Source: Vulcaniibacterium tengchongense
GTDB taxonomy: Bacteria; Pseudomonadota; Gammaproteobacteria; Xanthomonadales; Xanthomonadaceae
Direction: 5' to 3'
Length of the DNA stretch: 64,000 bases
NCBI RefSeq assembly: GCF_003814555.1
Contig: NZ_RKQN01000003.1
Location: forward strand, 507,984 to 571,983
Shown: positions 32,127 through 41,773 of the stretch, one piece after another
Layout of the letters: every line of letters starts with the position of its first letter
Numbering within the stretch: the stretch's first letter is position 1
Made by a program: the position numbers and the translations under genes
The notes under the pieces: model-generated
Databases searched by the model: none
The model's input: the letters and a program-made list of their open reading frames with translations, nothing else
Told to the model about the DNA's origin: nothing

Positions 32127-32585
32127 ATGAAACTGGCTTGGATCCTGTGGCTGGCGTCGGTCCTGCCGCCGCAAACCGCCGATTCGCTGTGCCTGAGCAC
32201 CACCGTGTACCTCGAGGCCCGCAACCAGTCCGTGCGCGGCCAGCAGGCGGTCGCCGAGGTCGCCCTCCGCCGCCGCGACAGCGGCCTGTGGGGCGACAGC
32301 GTCTGCGACGTGGTCACCGCCCGCAAGCAGTTCGCGCCGACCCTGGTGCCGCCCTCGACCCGGCTGAGCAACACCGAGGCCTGGGCCGAGGCCGTGACCA
32401 TCGCCCTGGCGGCCGAGCGCAACTGGGCCCTGCCCCCGGGCAAGCGCCAGGAGATCGTCCCCGGCGCCAGCCACTTCGCCGCGCATGCGATCGCCAGCCC
32501 CTCCTGGCGCACCGCCTACCAGGTGGCCACCATCGGCGACCACACCTTCTATAAGGTGCAGTCGCTCAAGCCACGGCGCAGCTGA
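32127..32585 (+). CDS. SleB-like cell wall hydrolase
   Basis: Encodes 152 aa. After a short hydrophobic lead (MKLAWILWLASVLPP) comes the Hydrolase_2 (SleB) fold: STTVYLEARNQSVRGQQAVA with the catalytic Glu, ALRRRDSGLWGDSVCDVV and KQFAPT, then ASHFAAH and the C-terminal GDHTFYKV. Such enzymes cleave peptidoglycan glycan strands. Export is probable but the signal sequence is short and atypical. Confidence 0.85.
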   Translation: MKLAWILWLASVLPPQTADSLCLSTTVYLEARNQSVRGQQAVAEVALRRRDSGLWGDSVCDVVTARKQFAPTLVPPSTRLSNTEAWAEAVTIALAAERNWALPPGKRQEIVPGASHFAAHAIASPSWRTAYQVATIGDHTFYKVQSLKPRRS

Positions 32586-32677
32586 GCCGCCGGCGCGACG
32601 CGGCGTTCCGGCCGCGCGCTTGAGTCCCGCGCCGCAGCCGGCGATAGTCGCCGGCCCGTCCACGCATCGGATTGCGC

Positions 32678-33289
32678 ATGAAGCTCTACACCAAGCCGGG
32701 CGCCTGCTCGACCGCCGACCACATCGCCCTGCGCTGGACCGGCCAGCCGTTCGAGTTCGAGGTGATGACCCGCGAGGCGATGCGCTCGGCGGAGTACCTG
32801 GCGATCAATCCGACCGGCGCGGTGCCGACGCTGGTGGACGGCGACTTCGTGCTGACCCAGAACGCGGCAATCCTGGGCTACATCGCCGACGCGTGCCCCG
32901 GGGCGGGCCTGGCCGGCGACGGCAGCGCGCGCCAGCGCGCCGAGGCCAACCGCTGGCTGGCCTTCGTCAATTCCGACCTGCACCCGGCGTTCAAGCCGAT
33001 GTTCAACCCGGCCGCCTACATCGAGGACCCGGGCCAGTACGAGGCGGTCAAGCAGGCCGCGCGCAAGCGCGTGCGGGCGCTGCTGGAGATCGCCGACCGC
33101 CGCCTCGCCGACCGCCCTTGGCTGGCCGGCTTCCGCAGTTACGCCGATCCCTACCTCTACATCACCCTGCGCTGGGCCGAAGGCCTGCACCTGGACCTGG
33201 GCGGCCTGGACCACCTGGCGGCGTTCAAGCGGCGCATGGAAACCGACCCCGGCGTGCAGGCGGCGCTGGCCGCCGAAGGGCTGGGGTAG
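32678..33289 (+). CDS. Beta-class glutathione S-transferase
   Basis: Encodes 203 aa. The thioredoxin-like N-terminus MKLYTKPGACSTADHIALRW contains the beta-class catalytic Cys10, and the GSH-binding NPTGAVPTL with NAAILGYIAD follow. The helical C-terminal domain includes WLAGFRSYADPYLYI. A cytoplasmic detoxification enzyme. Confidence 0.92.
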   Translation: MKLYTKPGACSTADHIALRWTGQPFEFEVMTREAMRSAEYLAINPTGAVPTLVDGDFVLTQNAAILGYIADACPGAGLAGDGSARQRAEANRWLAFVNSDLHPAFKPMFNPAAYIEDPGQYEAVKQAARKRVRALLEIADRRLADRPWLAGFRSYADPYLYITLRWAEGLHLDLGGLDHLAAFKRRMETDPGVQAALAAEGLG

Positions 33290-33482
33290 CGCCGGCCCGC
33301 CGCCGCGGGCCTTCGTTTGGCCGCGATGCGCGGCTGCGCCGGCAGGACCCAAGGGCTCAAGGGCGCCGCCGGCGGCGACGCGCCGGACGGTGTCCTTCGC
33401 CGGGCCTGCGACGGCCGGCACGGGCTCTCTCGCCCGCCGTAGCGGCAGCCGTTCCGGCTCGCACGATCCGCGAGCCGCCGCT

Positions 33483-33956
33483 TCACGCCGGCGCCGCGGT
33501 CCGCAAGCCCTGCTCCACGGTCTCGGCCAGCGCCGGCCCGTTCGCCTTCGCCAGCGCGGCCAGCAGTTCCGGCACCAGCGCGCGCAGCTCCGCGGCGTCG
33601 GTGCAGCGCTCGATCTTGAGCTGGAGGAAGTAGCCGCGCAGGCCCAGGTGCTCGCGCACCGCGGCGGACATGCGCGCGTACAGCACGGCGTAGGCACCGG
33701 CATCCGCCAAGGGAACGGGTTGCGCCGGCGCCGGCGCCGCGGCCGGCGCGAGTTCGATCAGGCCCATCGCCTGCAGTTGTTCCAGGGCATCGGCCGGCCC
33801 GTGCAGGCCGGCGAGGGTGTGCCGCAGCTGGCCGGCGCTGTGCTGGCCGTCCACCATCAGCAGGATCGAACGCAGCACCGGCGGCAGCTTGCGCGCGCGA
33901 CGCTGGATCTCGTCGCGGCCGGCCGCGGTCTTGTTCGGCACTTCGTCGTCGCGCAT
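33483..33956 (-). CDS. Conserved-looking hypothetical protein
   Basis: Encodes 157 aa. Residues 12-60 (LPPVLRSILLMVDGQHSAGQ through LQAMGLIELAP) look like a small winged-helix domain; after an Ala/Pro linker, a second helical part (YAVLYARMSAAVREHLGLRG onward) follows. I do not recognise the family. GGGGGA precedes the chosen ATG; an upstream start would add six residues. Confidence 0.6.
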   Translation of the reverse strand: MRDDEVPNKTAAGRDEIQRRARKLPPVLRSILLMVDGQHSAGQLRHTLAGLHGPADALEQLQAMGLIELAPAAAPAPAQPVPLADAGAYAVLYARMSAAVREHLGLRGYFLQLKIERCTDAAELRALVPELLAALAKANGPALAETVEQGLRTAAPA

Positions 33957-34114
33957 GGCTTCCCCCCGGACCATCGGAACGCGCTGCTGCGCCGACTATG
34001 CCACGGCCGCGACGCGGTGGGGACCGCGCCGGGCCCCGAAGCGGAGCGCCGGCGACGGGCGGCATGCCCGCGCCGCCGCTTGCGGCCGCGGGCGCCCGCT
34101 CCGGCGGCAGCCGC

Positions 34115-34150
34115 GCTCCCCGCTTGCGGGAGCGGGGCCGGGGCGAGGGG
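34115..34150. repeat. Dispersed hairpin repeat (CCCGCTTGCGGGAGC type)
   Basis: GCTCCCCGC and GCGGGAGC form an inverted repeat around TT, followed by GGGGCCGGGGCGAGGGG. It resembles the element at 22717-22754 in sequence and in its G-rich trailing part. Confidence 0.55.
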
Positions 34151-34250
34151 ACGCGGGCCGCCGGCGGGCCCTCGCCTCGGCCCCGGCGAGCCAGGGCGAC
34201 GCGCCGGGCGGCGACCGCCGGAGCCGGCGCGTGCCCGGCGCCGCGATCGC

Positions 34251-35399
34251 TCAGCCGCGCTTTTCGATCGGCACGTACTCGCGGTCCTCGGGACCGATGT
34301 AGTTCGCGCTCGGGCGGATGATCTTGCCGTCCTCGCGCTGCTCGATCACGTGCGCGCTCCAGCCGGTGGTGCGGGCGATCACGAACAGCGGGGTGAACAT
34401 CGGCGTCGGGATGCCCATCATGTGGTAGGCGCTGGCGCTGTACCAGTCGAGGTTCGGGAACATCTTCTTCATGTCCCACATCAGCGTCTCGATGCGCTCG
34501 GACACCTCGAACAGGGTGCGGTTGCCGCCGTCCTCGCACAGCTTGCGGCTGACCTCCTTGATGATCGGGTTGCGCGGGTCGCCGACCGTGTAGACCGGGT
34601 GGCCGAAGCCGATCACGATCTCCTTGCGCTCCACGCGCGCGCGGATGTCGGCCTCGGCCTCGTCGGCGCTGCGGTAGCGGGCGATGATGTCCATCGCCAC
34701 CTCGTTGGCGCCGCCGTGCTTGGGCCCGCGCAGCGCGCCGATCGCGCCGGTGATGCATGAATGCAGGTCGCTGCCGGTGCCGGCGATCACCCGCGCGGTG
34801 AAGGTCGAGGCGTTGAACTCGTGCTCGGCGTAGAGGATCAGCGACTTGTCGAGCGAGTCGGCATGAAGCTGCGACGGCGGCCCGCCGTGCAGCAGGTGCA
34901 GGAAGTGCGCGGCGACCGAGTCGTCGTCGGTCTCTACGTCGATGCGGCGGCCGTTGCGGGTGAAGTGCCACCAGTACAGCAGCATCGAGCCGAGGCTGGC
35001 GATCAGCTTGTCGGCGATGTCGCGCGCCTCGGCGGCGGGATGGCCCTCGCGCTCGGGCAGCACGGTGCCCAGCACCGAGCATCCGGTGCGCAGCACGTCC
35101 ATCGGATGCGCGTTGGCCGGCACCAGCTCCAGCGCCTCCTGCACGATCGCCGGCAGCCCGCGCAGGCGCTTCAGCTTGGCCTTGTACGCGGCGAGCTGCG
35201 AGCGGTTCGGCAGCACGCCGTGCACCAGCAGGTGCGCGACCTCCTCGAAGGTCGACCGGGTGGCCAGGTCCTTGATGTCGTAGCCGCGGTAGTGCAGATC
35301 GTTGCCGCTGCGGCCGACCGTGCACAGCGCGGTGTTGCCGGCGGCGGTGCCGCTCAGCGCGACGGACTTCTTGGCCTTGGGCAGGACTTGTTCGCTCAT
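34251..35399 (-). CDS. prpC: 2-methylcitrate synthase
   Basis: Encodes 382 aa of the citrate synthase family. It condenses propionyl-CoA with oxaloacetate. The signature GFGHPVY with the catalytic His and the region [12 protein letters not shown] and [10 protein letters not shown] (Asp replaced by the PrpC-type context) are visible. The short length and lack of the N-terminal domain of GltA favour PrpC, as does its position 130 bp downstream of prpB. Confidence 0.92.
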   Translation of the reverse strand: MSEQVLPKAKKSVALSGTAAGNTALCTVGRSGNDLHYRGYDIKDLATRSTFEEVAHLLVHGVLPNRSQLAAYKAKLKRLRGLPAIVQEALELVPANAHPMDVLRTGCSVLGTVLPEREGHPAAEARDIADKLIASLGSMLLYWWHFTRNGRRIDVETDDDSVAAHFLHLLHGGPPSQLHADSLDKSLILYAEHEFNASTFTARVIAGTGSDLHSCITGAIGALRGPKHGGANEVAMDIIARYRSADEAEADIRARVERKEIVIGFGHPVYTVGDPRNPIIKEVSRKLCEDGGNRTLFEVSERIETLMWDMKKMFPNLDWYSASAYHMMGIPTPMFTPLFVIARTTGWSAHVIEQREDGKIIRPSANYIGPEDREYVPIEKRG

Positions 35400-35529
35400 C
35401 TTCGGAAACTCCTCGACACTCGGATACTGCGGCTTCGGATCGGCGGGCGGCGGCGCTGCCGCTGCCCCCGGGTCATGCTCCGGGCTTCGCTCCGCCTTCG
35501 CGGCGGCGGCCGCGGCCGGAGGGACGGCC

Positions 35530-36417
35530 TCAGCCGCCCTTCTTGAACAGCGCGTCCAGCTTCTGCTCGAACGCGTGGTAGCCGATGCGCTCGTACAGCT
35601 CCTCGCGGGTCTGCATCGTGTCGACCACGTTCTGCTGGTGGCCGTCGCGGCGGATCGCGGCATAGACGTTCTCGGCGGCCTTGTTCATCGCGCGGAACGC
35701 CGACAGCGGGAACAGCTGGATCGCCACGCCCGCCGAGGCCAGCTCGTCGCGGGTGAACAGCGGCGTCTTGCCGAACTCGGTGATGTTGGCCAGCACCGGC
35801 GCCTTCACCGCCTCGACGAAACGCCGGTAGGTGTCGAGGTCGTAGGCGGCCTCGGCGAAGATGCCGTCGGCGCCGGCCTCCACGCAGGCGATCGCGCGTT
35901 CGATCGCGGCGTCCACGCCGTCCACGGCGATCGCGTCGGTGCGGGCGATCAGGAAGAAGTCCGGATCGGTCCTGGCGTCGGCGGCGGCCTTGACCCGGTC
36001 GACCATCTCGCCCTGCGGCACGATCTCCTTGCCGGGGCGATGGCCGCAGCGCTTGGCGCCGACCTGGTCCTCGATGTGGCAGGCGGCGGCGCCGGCCTTG
36101 ATCAGCGACTTCACCGTGCGCTCGATGTTGAACGCGCTCGGGCCGAAGCCGGTGTCGATGTCGACCAGCAGCGGCAGGTCGCAGACGTCGGTGATGCGGC
36201 GCACGTCGATCAACACGTCCTCCAGGCCGGTGATGCCGAGGTCCGGCAATCCGAGCGAACCGGCGGCGACGCCGCCACCGGAGAGATAGATCGCGCGGTA
36301 GCCGGCGCGCTTGGCGAGCAGCGCATGGTTGGCGTTGATGGTTCCGACGACTTGCAGCGGCTTCTCGGCCGCGAGGGCGGCGCGGAAGCGCGCGCCGGCG
36401 GAGCTGGAGGAAGTCAT
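35530..36417 (-). CDS. prpB: 2-methylisocitrate lyase
   Basis: Encodes 295 aa. It splits 2-methylisocitrate into pyruvate and succinate. The ICL-family active-site motif KRCGHRPGK (with the catalytic Cys) lies near residue 121, [11 protein letters not shown] near 86 and IFAEAAYD near 184. The usual length is 290-300. The start [15 protein letters not shown] follows AGGAGACGCC. It is upstream of prpC, and prpE lies 234 bp further upstream on the same strand. Confidence 0.95.
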   Translation of the reverse strand: MTSSSSAGARFRAALAAEKPLQVVGTINANHALLAKRAGYRAIYLSGGGVAAGSLGLPDLGITGLEDVLIDVRRITDVCDLPLLVDIDTGFGPSAFNIERTVKSLIKAGAAACHIEDQVGAKRCGHRPGKEIVPQGEMVDRVKAAADARTDPDFFLIARTDAIAVDGVDAAIERAIACVEAGADGIFAEAAYDLDTYRRFVEAVKAPVLANITEFGKTPLFTRDELASAGVAIQLFPLSAFRAMNKAAENVYAAIRRDGHQQNVVDTMQTREELYERIGYHAFEQKLDALFKKGG

Positions 36418-36651
36418 GGCGTCTCCTGGGTGAGCGGGCATTTTAGCCGACGCGCCCGGGCCAGCCGCGCGGACCGGGGTGCCTGCATTGCGCGGGGATG
36501 CGGCGGCCGCACGGATGCGGGCGCGCGCCGGGCCCGGCCGCTGCCGTCCGTCGCGGCACGGATCGCCGCGCTCACATCCTCGGAGCGCGCGCGGCGCGCG
36601 GCGGCGACGCCCCGCCATGCCGACGCCGCGCCGGAGGCGCGCGGCGGCGCC

Positions 36652-38547
36652 TCAGCCGGCGTCGGCGCCGCGCTCCAGCGCGCGCCGCACCTCCTCCAGC
36701 GCGTTCGGATCGTCCAGCGTCGACAGGTCGCCGGGGTCGCGCTGCTCGGCCAATGCCTGCAGCGACCGCCGCAGCAGCTTGCCCGAGCGCGTCTTCGGCA
36801 GCGCGTTGACCAGGTACACCCGCGCCGGCCGCGCGACCGCGCCAAGCCGCTCGGCCACGCAATCGCGCACGTCGGCGGCGGCCTGCGCCGGCGTGCGCCC
36901 GCGGCCCTCGGGCTTGAGCGTGGCGAACACCACCGGCACCTGCCCCTTCAGCTCGTCGCGCACGCCGATCACCGCCGCCTCGGCCACGCTCGGGTGGCTG
37001 GCGCAGGCTTCCTCGATCTCGCGCGTGCCGAGCCGGTGCCCGGCCACGTTGATCACGTCGTCGGTGCGGCCGAGGATGAAGGTGTAGCCGTCCTCGTCGC
37101 GGATCGCCCAGTCCAGCGTGCTGTACAGCAGCTCCTTGAAGTGGCGGAAGTAGCTCGACAGGAAGCGGGCGTCGTCGTTCCACACCGTGCTCAGGCAACC
37201 GGGCGGCAGCGGCGGCTCGATCACCAGCACGCCCTTCTCGCCGGGCGCGACGTCCGCGCCGCTGGCGTCGTCGATCACGCGCAGCTTGTAGCCGGGGGTG
37301 GGCAGGCCGGGCGAGCCGAACTTCACCGGCTTCAGGTCGAGCCCCGGCATCAGCGACAGCACCGGCCAGCCGGTCTCGGTCTGCCAGTAGTTGTCGACGA
37401 TGGTCTTGCCGAGGCCTTCGGTGATCCAGTGCGCAGTCGGCTCGTCCAGCGGCTCGCCGGCGAGGAACAGCCAGCGCAGCGCCGACAGGTCGTACTTCTT
37501 CAGCCACGCCGGGTCCTGCTTCTTCAGCACCCGGACCGCGGTGGGCGAGGAGAACATCGTGCGCACGCCGTAGCGCTCGCAGATGCGCCACCACACGCCG
37601 GGATCGGGATGGACCGGCAGTCCCTCGTACAGCACCGAGGTCGCGCCGGCGATCAGCGGGCCGTACACGTTGTAGCTGTGGCCCACCGCCCAGCCCACGT
37701 CCGAGGTCGAGAACATCACCTGCCCGGCGCGCACGTCGTAGATCGACCACATCGACAGCGCCAGCGCGACCGCGTAGCCGCCGACGTCGCGCTGCACGCC
37801 CTTGGGCTTGCCGGTGGTGCCGGAGGTGTAGAGCAGGTAGCTGGGCTCGTTCGATTCCAGCCACTCGACCTCGACCTGCGCGCCCTCGTGGCGCGCGCGC
37901 AGCGCGGCGTAGTCGAGATCGCGGCCGTCGACGCGCGCGTGGCCGGGGTCCAGGCCGCGGTCGACCACCAGCACGTGCGGCGGCGGGAAGCGCGCCTCGG
38001 CGCAGGCGGCGTCGACCAGCGGCTTGTACGGGATCACCTTGCCGCCGCGCATGCCGGCGTCGGCGCAGATCAGCAGCTTCGGCCGCGCGTCGTCGATGCG
38101 CAGCGCCAGGTTGTGCGCGGCGAAGCCGCCGAACACCACCGAATGCACCGCGCCGATGCGGGCGCAGGCCAGCATCGCGAACACCGCCTCGGCCATGTTC
38201 GGCATGTAGACCACCACCCGGTCGCCGCGGCCGACGCCGAGCGACTTCAGCACCGCGGCGAAGGCGTTCACCTCGCGGTGCAGCTCGCGGTAGCTGATCT
38301 CGCGGTTGACTCCGGTCTCGGTGGAGATCGCCACCAGCGCCAGTTGGTCACCGCGTGCCTCCAGATGACGGTCGACCGCGTTGTGGCACAGGTTGGTTTC
38401 GCCGCCGGCGAACCACTTGCGGAACGGCGGCTCGGAATAGTCGAGGATCCGCTGCGGCGGCATGCGCCAGTGGATCGCCTGCGCCTGCTCGGCCCAGAAC
38501 GCCTCCGGCTGCTCGATCGAACGGCGGTAGAACTCCTCGTAGCGCAT
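36652..38547 (-). CDS. prpE: Propionate-CoA ligase
   Basis: Encodes 631 aa of the acyl-AMP-forming family. It activates propionate to propionyl-CoA for PrpC. Motifs: YTSGTTGKPKG (ATP loop), NYWQTETGWP, LGRTDDVINVAGHRLG and the C-terminal PKTRSGKLLRR whose lysine is the usual acetylation site. Length and the N-terminal MRYEEFYRRSIEQPEAFW fit PrpE. An ATG 20 codons upstream is in frame but lacks family similarity. Confidence 0.94.
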   Translation of the reverse strand: MRYEEFYRRSIEQPEAFWAEQAQAIHWRMPPQRILDYSEPPFRKWFAGGETNLCHNAVDRHLEARGDQLALVAISTETGVNREISYRELHREVNAFAAVLKSLGVGRGDRVVVYMPNMAEAVFAMLACARIGAVHSVVFGGFAAHNLALRIDDARPKLLICADAGMRGGKVIPYKPLVDAACAEARFPPPHVLVVDRGLDPGHARVDGRDLDYAALRARHEGAQVEVEWLESNEPSYLLYTSGTTGKPKGVQRDVGGYAVALALSMWSIYDVRAGQVMFSTSDVGWAVGHSYNVYGPLIAGATSVLYEGLPVHPDPGVWWRICERYGVRTMFSSPTAVRVLKKQDPAWLKKYDLSALRWLFLAGEPLDEPTAHWITEGLGKTIVDNYWQTETGWPVLSLMPGLDLKPVKFGSPGLPTPGYKLRVIDDASGADVAPGEKGVLVIEPPLPPGCLSTVWNDDARFLSSYFRHFKELLYSTLDWAIRDEDGYTFILGRTDDVINVAGHRLGTREIEEACASHPSVAEAAVIGVRDELKGQVPVVFATLKPEGRGRTPAQAAADVRDCVAERLGAVARPARVYLVNALPKTRSGKLLRRSLQALAEQRDPGDLSTLDDPNALEEVRRALERGADAG

Positions 38548-38715
38548 GGCGGCCTCCGTCTTCGCCAGCAGGCTAGACCAGCGCCGTGCGCATGGCGTTA
38601 CGACCATCGTCTAGCGCCGCGATGGCGCGGCGCACAACCGCGGCGTCCGCAGGTGCTCGGCCCCAGGCCGCGGCCGCCGGAGCGGACGCGCCCGGCGATC
38701 CGCGATCCGCAGCGC

Positions 38716-39933
38716 CTATCCCCGGGTCGCCCGCCAGAACGCCAGCGCCAGCAGGCTGACCCCGGCCCCGAGCAGGCACACGCCGCGCCAGCCGGCCTGG
38801 GCGTAGGTCGCGGTGGCGGCGATCGCCCCCGCCCCGCTGCCGACCGCATAGAACAGCATGTACAGGCCCACCAGTCGGCCATGCGCCTCCGCCCGGGTGC
38901 GGAAGATCAGGCTCTGGTTGGTCACGTGCAAGGCCTGGCCACCCAAGTCCAGCAGCACGATGCCGATCACCAGGGCGACGAGCGACCGCTCCATCAGCGA
39001 CAGCGGCCACCAGGCCAGCAGCAGCAGCGCCAGCGCGGCTGCGCTGGTGCGCTGGCCATGGCCGCGGTCCACCCACCGCCCTGCCCGCACCGCGGCCAAT
39101 GCGCCGGCCGCCCCCACCAGCCCGAGGGCGCCGATCGCGGTATGCGAGTAGCCATGCGGCGGCGCGCTCAACGGCAGCACGAGGGCGCTCCAGAAGATGT
39201 TGAATGCCGCGAACATCAGCAGCGCCAGCAGGCCGCGGACTTGCAGCACCCGCTCCCGACGCAGCAGCGCCGCCATCGAAGCGATCAGGCGCGGGTAGCT
39301 CGTCGCGCCCGGCGCGGCCGTGATCGTCGGCAACTGTCGCCATAGCGGCAACGCCAGCGCCAGCATCAACCCGGCGGCGCACAGGTATACGCTGCGCCAG
39401 CCCGCCAGATCGCTGACCGCGCCGGCGAACACCCGCGCCAGCAGCAAGCCGACGAACACGCCCCCCTGCGCCGCACCGACCACCCGGCCCTGCTCGTGGG
39501 CCGCCGCCGCGCTGGCCGCATAGGCGATCAGCCCCTGCGTCATCGCGGTGCCCAGCAAGCCGACGCCGAGCATGCTCGCCAGCAGCGCCGGCGCCGAACG
39601 CGCCATGGCCACGGCCACCAGTGCCACCACCAGCGCGAGCAACTGCGCGGCCATCAGGCGACGGCGGTCCATCCGATCACCCAGCGGCACCAGCAGCAGC
39701 AAGGCCAGCGCACAGCCGACCTGGGTGGCCGACACCACCCCGCCGACGGTGCCGTGGCCGATGCCGAAGTCCTGCGCCAGCACATCCAGCAACGGCTGCG
39801 CGTAGTACACGTTCGCCACGCTCGAACCGCTAGCTACGGCGAACAGCAGCACCAGGCCGCGCCGCATGCCCGCGGGCCGCACGGTCGCGGCGCCGGTGGA
39901 CGATGCCGCGGCCGGGTCGACGGATGCCTCCAT
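38716..39933 (-). CDS. MFS transporter
   Basis: Encodes 405 aa with twelve hydrophobic segments. After a soluble lead, MRRGLVLLFAVASGSSVANV begins helix 1, and LGDRMDRRRLM is the typical helix 2-3 loop. It looks like an exporter of the YbjJ/AraJ-like group; substrate unknown. Divergent from an HxlR regulator, with inverted repeats in between, suggesting control by that regulator. Confidence 0.88.
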   Translation of the reverse strand: MEASVDPAAASSTGAATVRPAGMRRGLVLLFAVASGSSVANVYYAQPLLDVLAQDFGIGHGTVGGVVSATQVGCALALLLLVPLGDRMDRRRLMAAQLLALVVALVAVAMARSAPALLASMLGVGLLGTAMTQGLIAYAASAAAAHEQGRVVGAAQGGVFVGLLLARVFAGAVSDLAGWRSVYLCAAGLMLALALPLWRQLPTITAAPGATSYPRLIASMAALLRRERVLQVRGLLALLMFAAFNIFWSALVLPLSAPPHGYSHTAIGALGLVGAAGALAAVRAGRWVDRGHGQRTSAAALALLLLAWWPLSLMERSLVALVIGIVLLDLGGQALHVTNQSLIFRTRAEAHGRLVGLYMLFYAVGSGAGAIAATATYAQAGWRGVCLLGAGVSLLALAFWRATRG

Positions 39934-39950
39934 CAGCGCCCACCATTCCA

Positions 39951-40005
39951 GTTTCAAAACAAAACCAATATGGACGATAGGCGAGGAAGTTTTAAAATGC
40001 AACTT
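39951..40005. promoter_or_regulatory. AT-rich divergent promoter with inverted repeats, probable HxlR operator
   Basis: GTTTCAAAAC (39951-39960) and AAGTT-N9-AACTT (39987-40005, centre TTAAAATGC) are two dyad elements in an AT-rich island between the MFS and HxlR genes. The second is 24 bp from the HxlR start. HxlR-type dimers bind such dyads; the link is inferred. Confidence 0.5.
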
Positions 40006-40028
40006 CATTCCCCGACCGTGAGCTGCCG

Positions 40029-40475
40029 ATGCCACGCCGCAAGCCCCTGCACGCCGACTCCTGCCCCGTCGCGCGCTGCGTCGACGTGATCGGCGACCGT
40101 TGGTCACTGCTGATCGTGCGCGACGCGTTCGACGGCGTCGGCCGCTTTGGCGATTTCCAGCGCAGCCTCGGCGTGGCCCGCAACATCCTGGCCGACCGCC
40201 TGCGCAAGTTGGTGGACGCCGGCATCCTGCAACCGCGGCCGGCCTCGGACGGCACCGCCTACCAGGAGTACGTGTTGACTCCCCGGGGGGAAAGCCTGTT
40301 TCCGGTCGTGGTGGCGCTGCGGCAGTGGGGCGAACGGCACCTGTTCACGCGCGGCGAACGCCATTCGCAGTTGGTCGACCGGCGCACCGGCAGGCCGATC
40401 CCGTTGATGGCGCCGACCGCAAAGGACGGTTCGGCGCTGCCCCCGGCCGCGACCGAGGTGCGGAAGCGGCCCTGA
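40029..40475 (+). CDS. HxlR family transcriptional regulator
   Basis: Encodes 148 aa. The DNA-binding domain (residues 8-105) has the family start SCPVARCVDVIGDRWSLLIV with the Cys pair at 12 and 17, then GRFGDFQRSLG, NILADRLRKL and YVLTPRGESL. Cys12 could sense electrophiles or quinones, as in related regulators. It is divergent from an MFS exporter. Confidence 0.92.
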   Translation: MPRRKPLHADSCPVARCVDVIGDRWSLLIVRDAFDGVGRFGDFQRSLGVARNILADRLRKLVDAGILQPRPASDGTAYQEYVLTPRGESLFPVVVALRQWGERHLFTRGERHSQLVDRRTGRPIPLMAPTAKDGSALPPAATEVRKRP

Positions 40476-40626
40476 ACCCCGCCCGGGGCGCCTGCCTCGC
40501 GATCTCGGTCCCGCCCCGCATAGCGCCCGGCATCGCGCGCAGCCCGTTCCGGACTGCAGGGGCGCGGGGCACGCGCGGTCGCCTGCGGCAGCGCCCGCGA
40601 CGGCACGCCGCGGCCCCGTGCCCCCC

Positions 40627-40656
40627 AAAAAAAAACGGGGCGGCCGCAGCCGCCCC
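40627..40656 (-). terminator. Rho-independent terminator of mdh
   Basis: On the minus strand GGGGCGGC / GCCGCCCC with a four-base loop is followed by C and nine T, 27 bp after the mdh stop codon. Confidence 0.92.
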
Positions 40657-40682
40657 TTGGTCCTGTCCGGCTACCGCTGCGG

Positions 40683-41669
40683 TCAGCCCAGCAGGTGCGC
40701 CACACCCGCGCGCTCTTCCTCGAGCTCGGCCAGGGTCTTGTCCATGCGCTCGCGCGAGAACGCGTCGATCTCCAGGCCCTGCACCCGGGTGTACTCGCCG
40801 TTCTCGCAGGTCACCGGCACGCCGTAGATGATGCCCTCCGGGATTCCGTAGCTGCCGTCCGACGGCACGCCCATGGTCACCCACTTGCCGTTGGTGCCCA
40901 GCACCCAGTCGCGGATGTGGTCGATCGCGGCGTTCGCGGCCGACGCGGCCGAGGACAGCCCGCGCGCCTCGATGATCGCGGCGCCGCGCTTGCCGACGGT
41001 CGGGATGAACACGTTCGCGTTCCATTCCGCGTCGTTGATCTTGTCCTTCAGCGACTCGCCGTTGACCGTGGCGAAGCGGTAGTCCGGGTACATGGTCGGG
41101 CTGTGGTTGCCCCACACCACCATCTTCTCGATGTCGCCCACGGCGACCCCGGCCTTGGCGGCGAGCTGGCTCAGCGCGCGGTTGTGGTCCAGGCGCAGCA
41201 TCGCGGTGAAGTTCTTCGCCGGCAGGTCCGGCGCGGACTTCATCGCGATGTAGGCGTTGGTGTTGGCCGGGTTGCCGACCACCAGCACCTTGACGTCGCG
41301 CTTGGCCACCTTGTTCAACGCCGCGCCCTGGGCGGTGAAGATCTTGGCGTTCTCCAGCAGCAGGTCCTTGCGCTCCATGCCCGGGCCGCGCGGGCGGGCG
41401 CCGACCAGCAGGGCGATGTCGGCGTCCTTGAACGCCACTTCGGGGTCGTCGGTGCCGACCATGCCGGCCAGCAGCGGGAACGCGCAGTCCTCCAGCTCCA
41501 TCATCACGCCCTTGAGCGCGGCCTGGGCCTTCTCCAGCGGCAGCTCGAGCATCTGCAGGACCACGGGCTGGTCCTTGCCGAGCATCTCGCCGGAGGCGAT
41601 GCGGAACAGCAGCGAATAGCCGATCTGGCCGGCAGCGCCGGTGACGGCAACGCGGACGGGGGTCTTCAT
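40683..41669 (-). CDS. mdh: Malate dehydrogenase
   Basis: Encodes 328 aa. It interconverts malate and oxaloacetate with NAD in the citric acid cycle. The N-terminal nucleotide-binding motif is [20 protein letters not shown], substrate residues are in [14 protein letters not shown], and the catalytic His is in [11 protein letters not shown]. It belongs to the cytosolic-type branch of 325-330 aa common in xanthomonads and actinobacteria. A strong terminator follows. Confidence 0.95.
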   Translation of the reverse strand: MKTPVRVAVTGAAGQIGYSLLFRIASGEMLGKDQPVVLQMLELPLEKAQAALKGVMMELEDCAFPLLAGMVGTDDPEVAFKDADIALLVGARPRGPGMERKDLLLENAKIFTAQGAALNKVAKRDVKVLVVGNPANTNAYIAMKSAPDLPAKNFTAMLRLDHNRALSQLAAKAGVAVGDIEKMVVWGNHSPTMYPDYRFATVNGESLKDKINDAEWNANVFIPTVGKRGAAIIEARGLSSAASAANAAIDHIRDWVLGTNGKWVTMGVPSDGSYGIPEGIIYGVPVTCENGEYTRVQGLEIDAFSRERMDKTLAELEEERAGVAHLLG

Positions 41670-41773
41670 GGTGCAACTCCGGATTCGTGGTTCGTTGTTC
41701 GGATTTCGATGGCGGCAGCGCTACGGGGCGGTCCGGGTTCGCCTTCCGCGAATCCCGCACCTCGCGCCCCGAA

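Noticed and set aside
35302..39345. 1347-codon open frame antisense to prpC, prpB and prpE
   Set aside because: Antisense shadow; no recognisable domain and biased composition.
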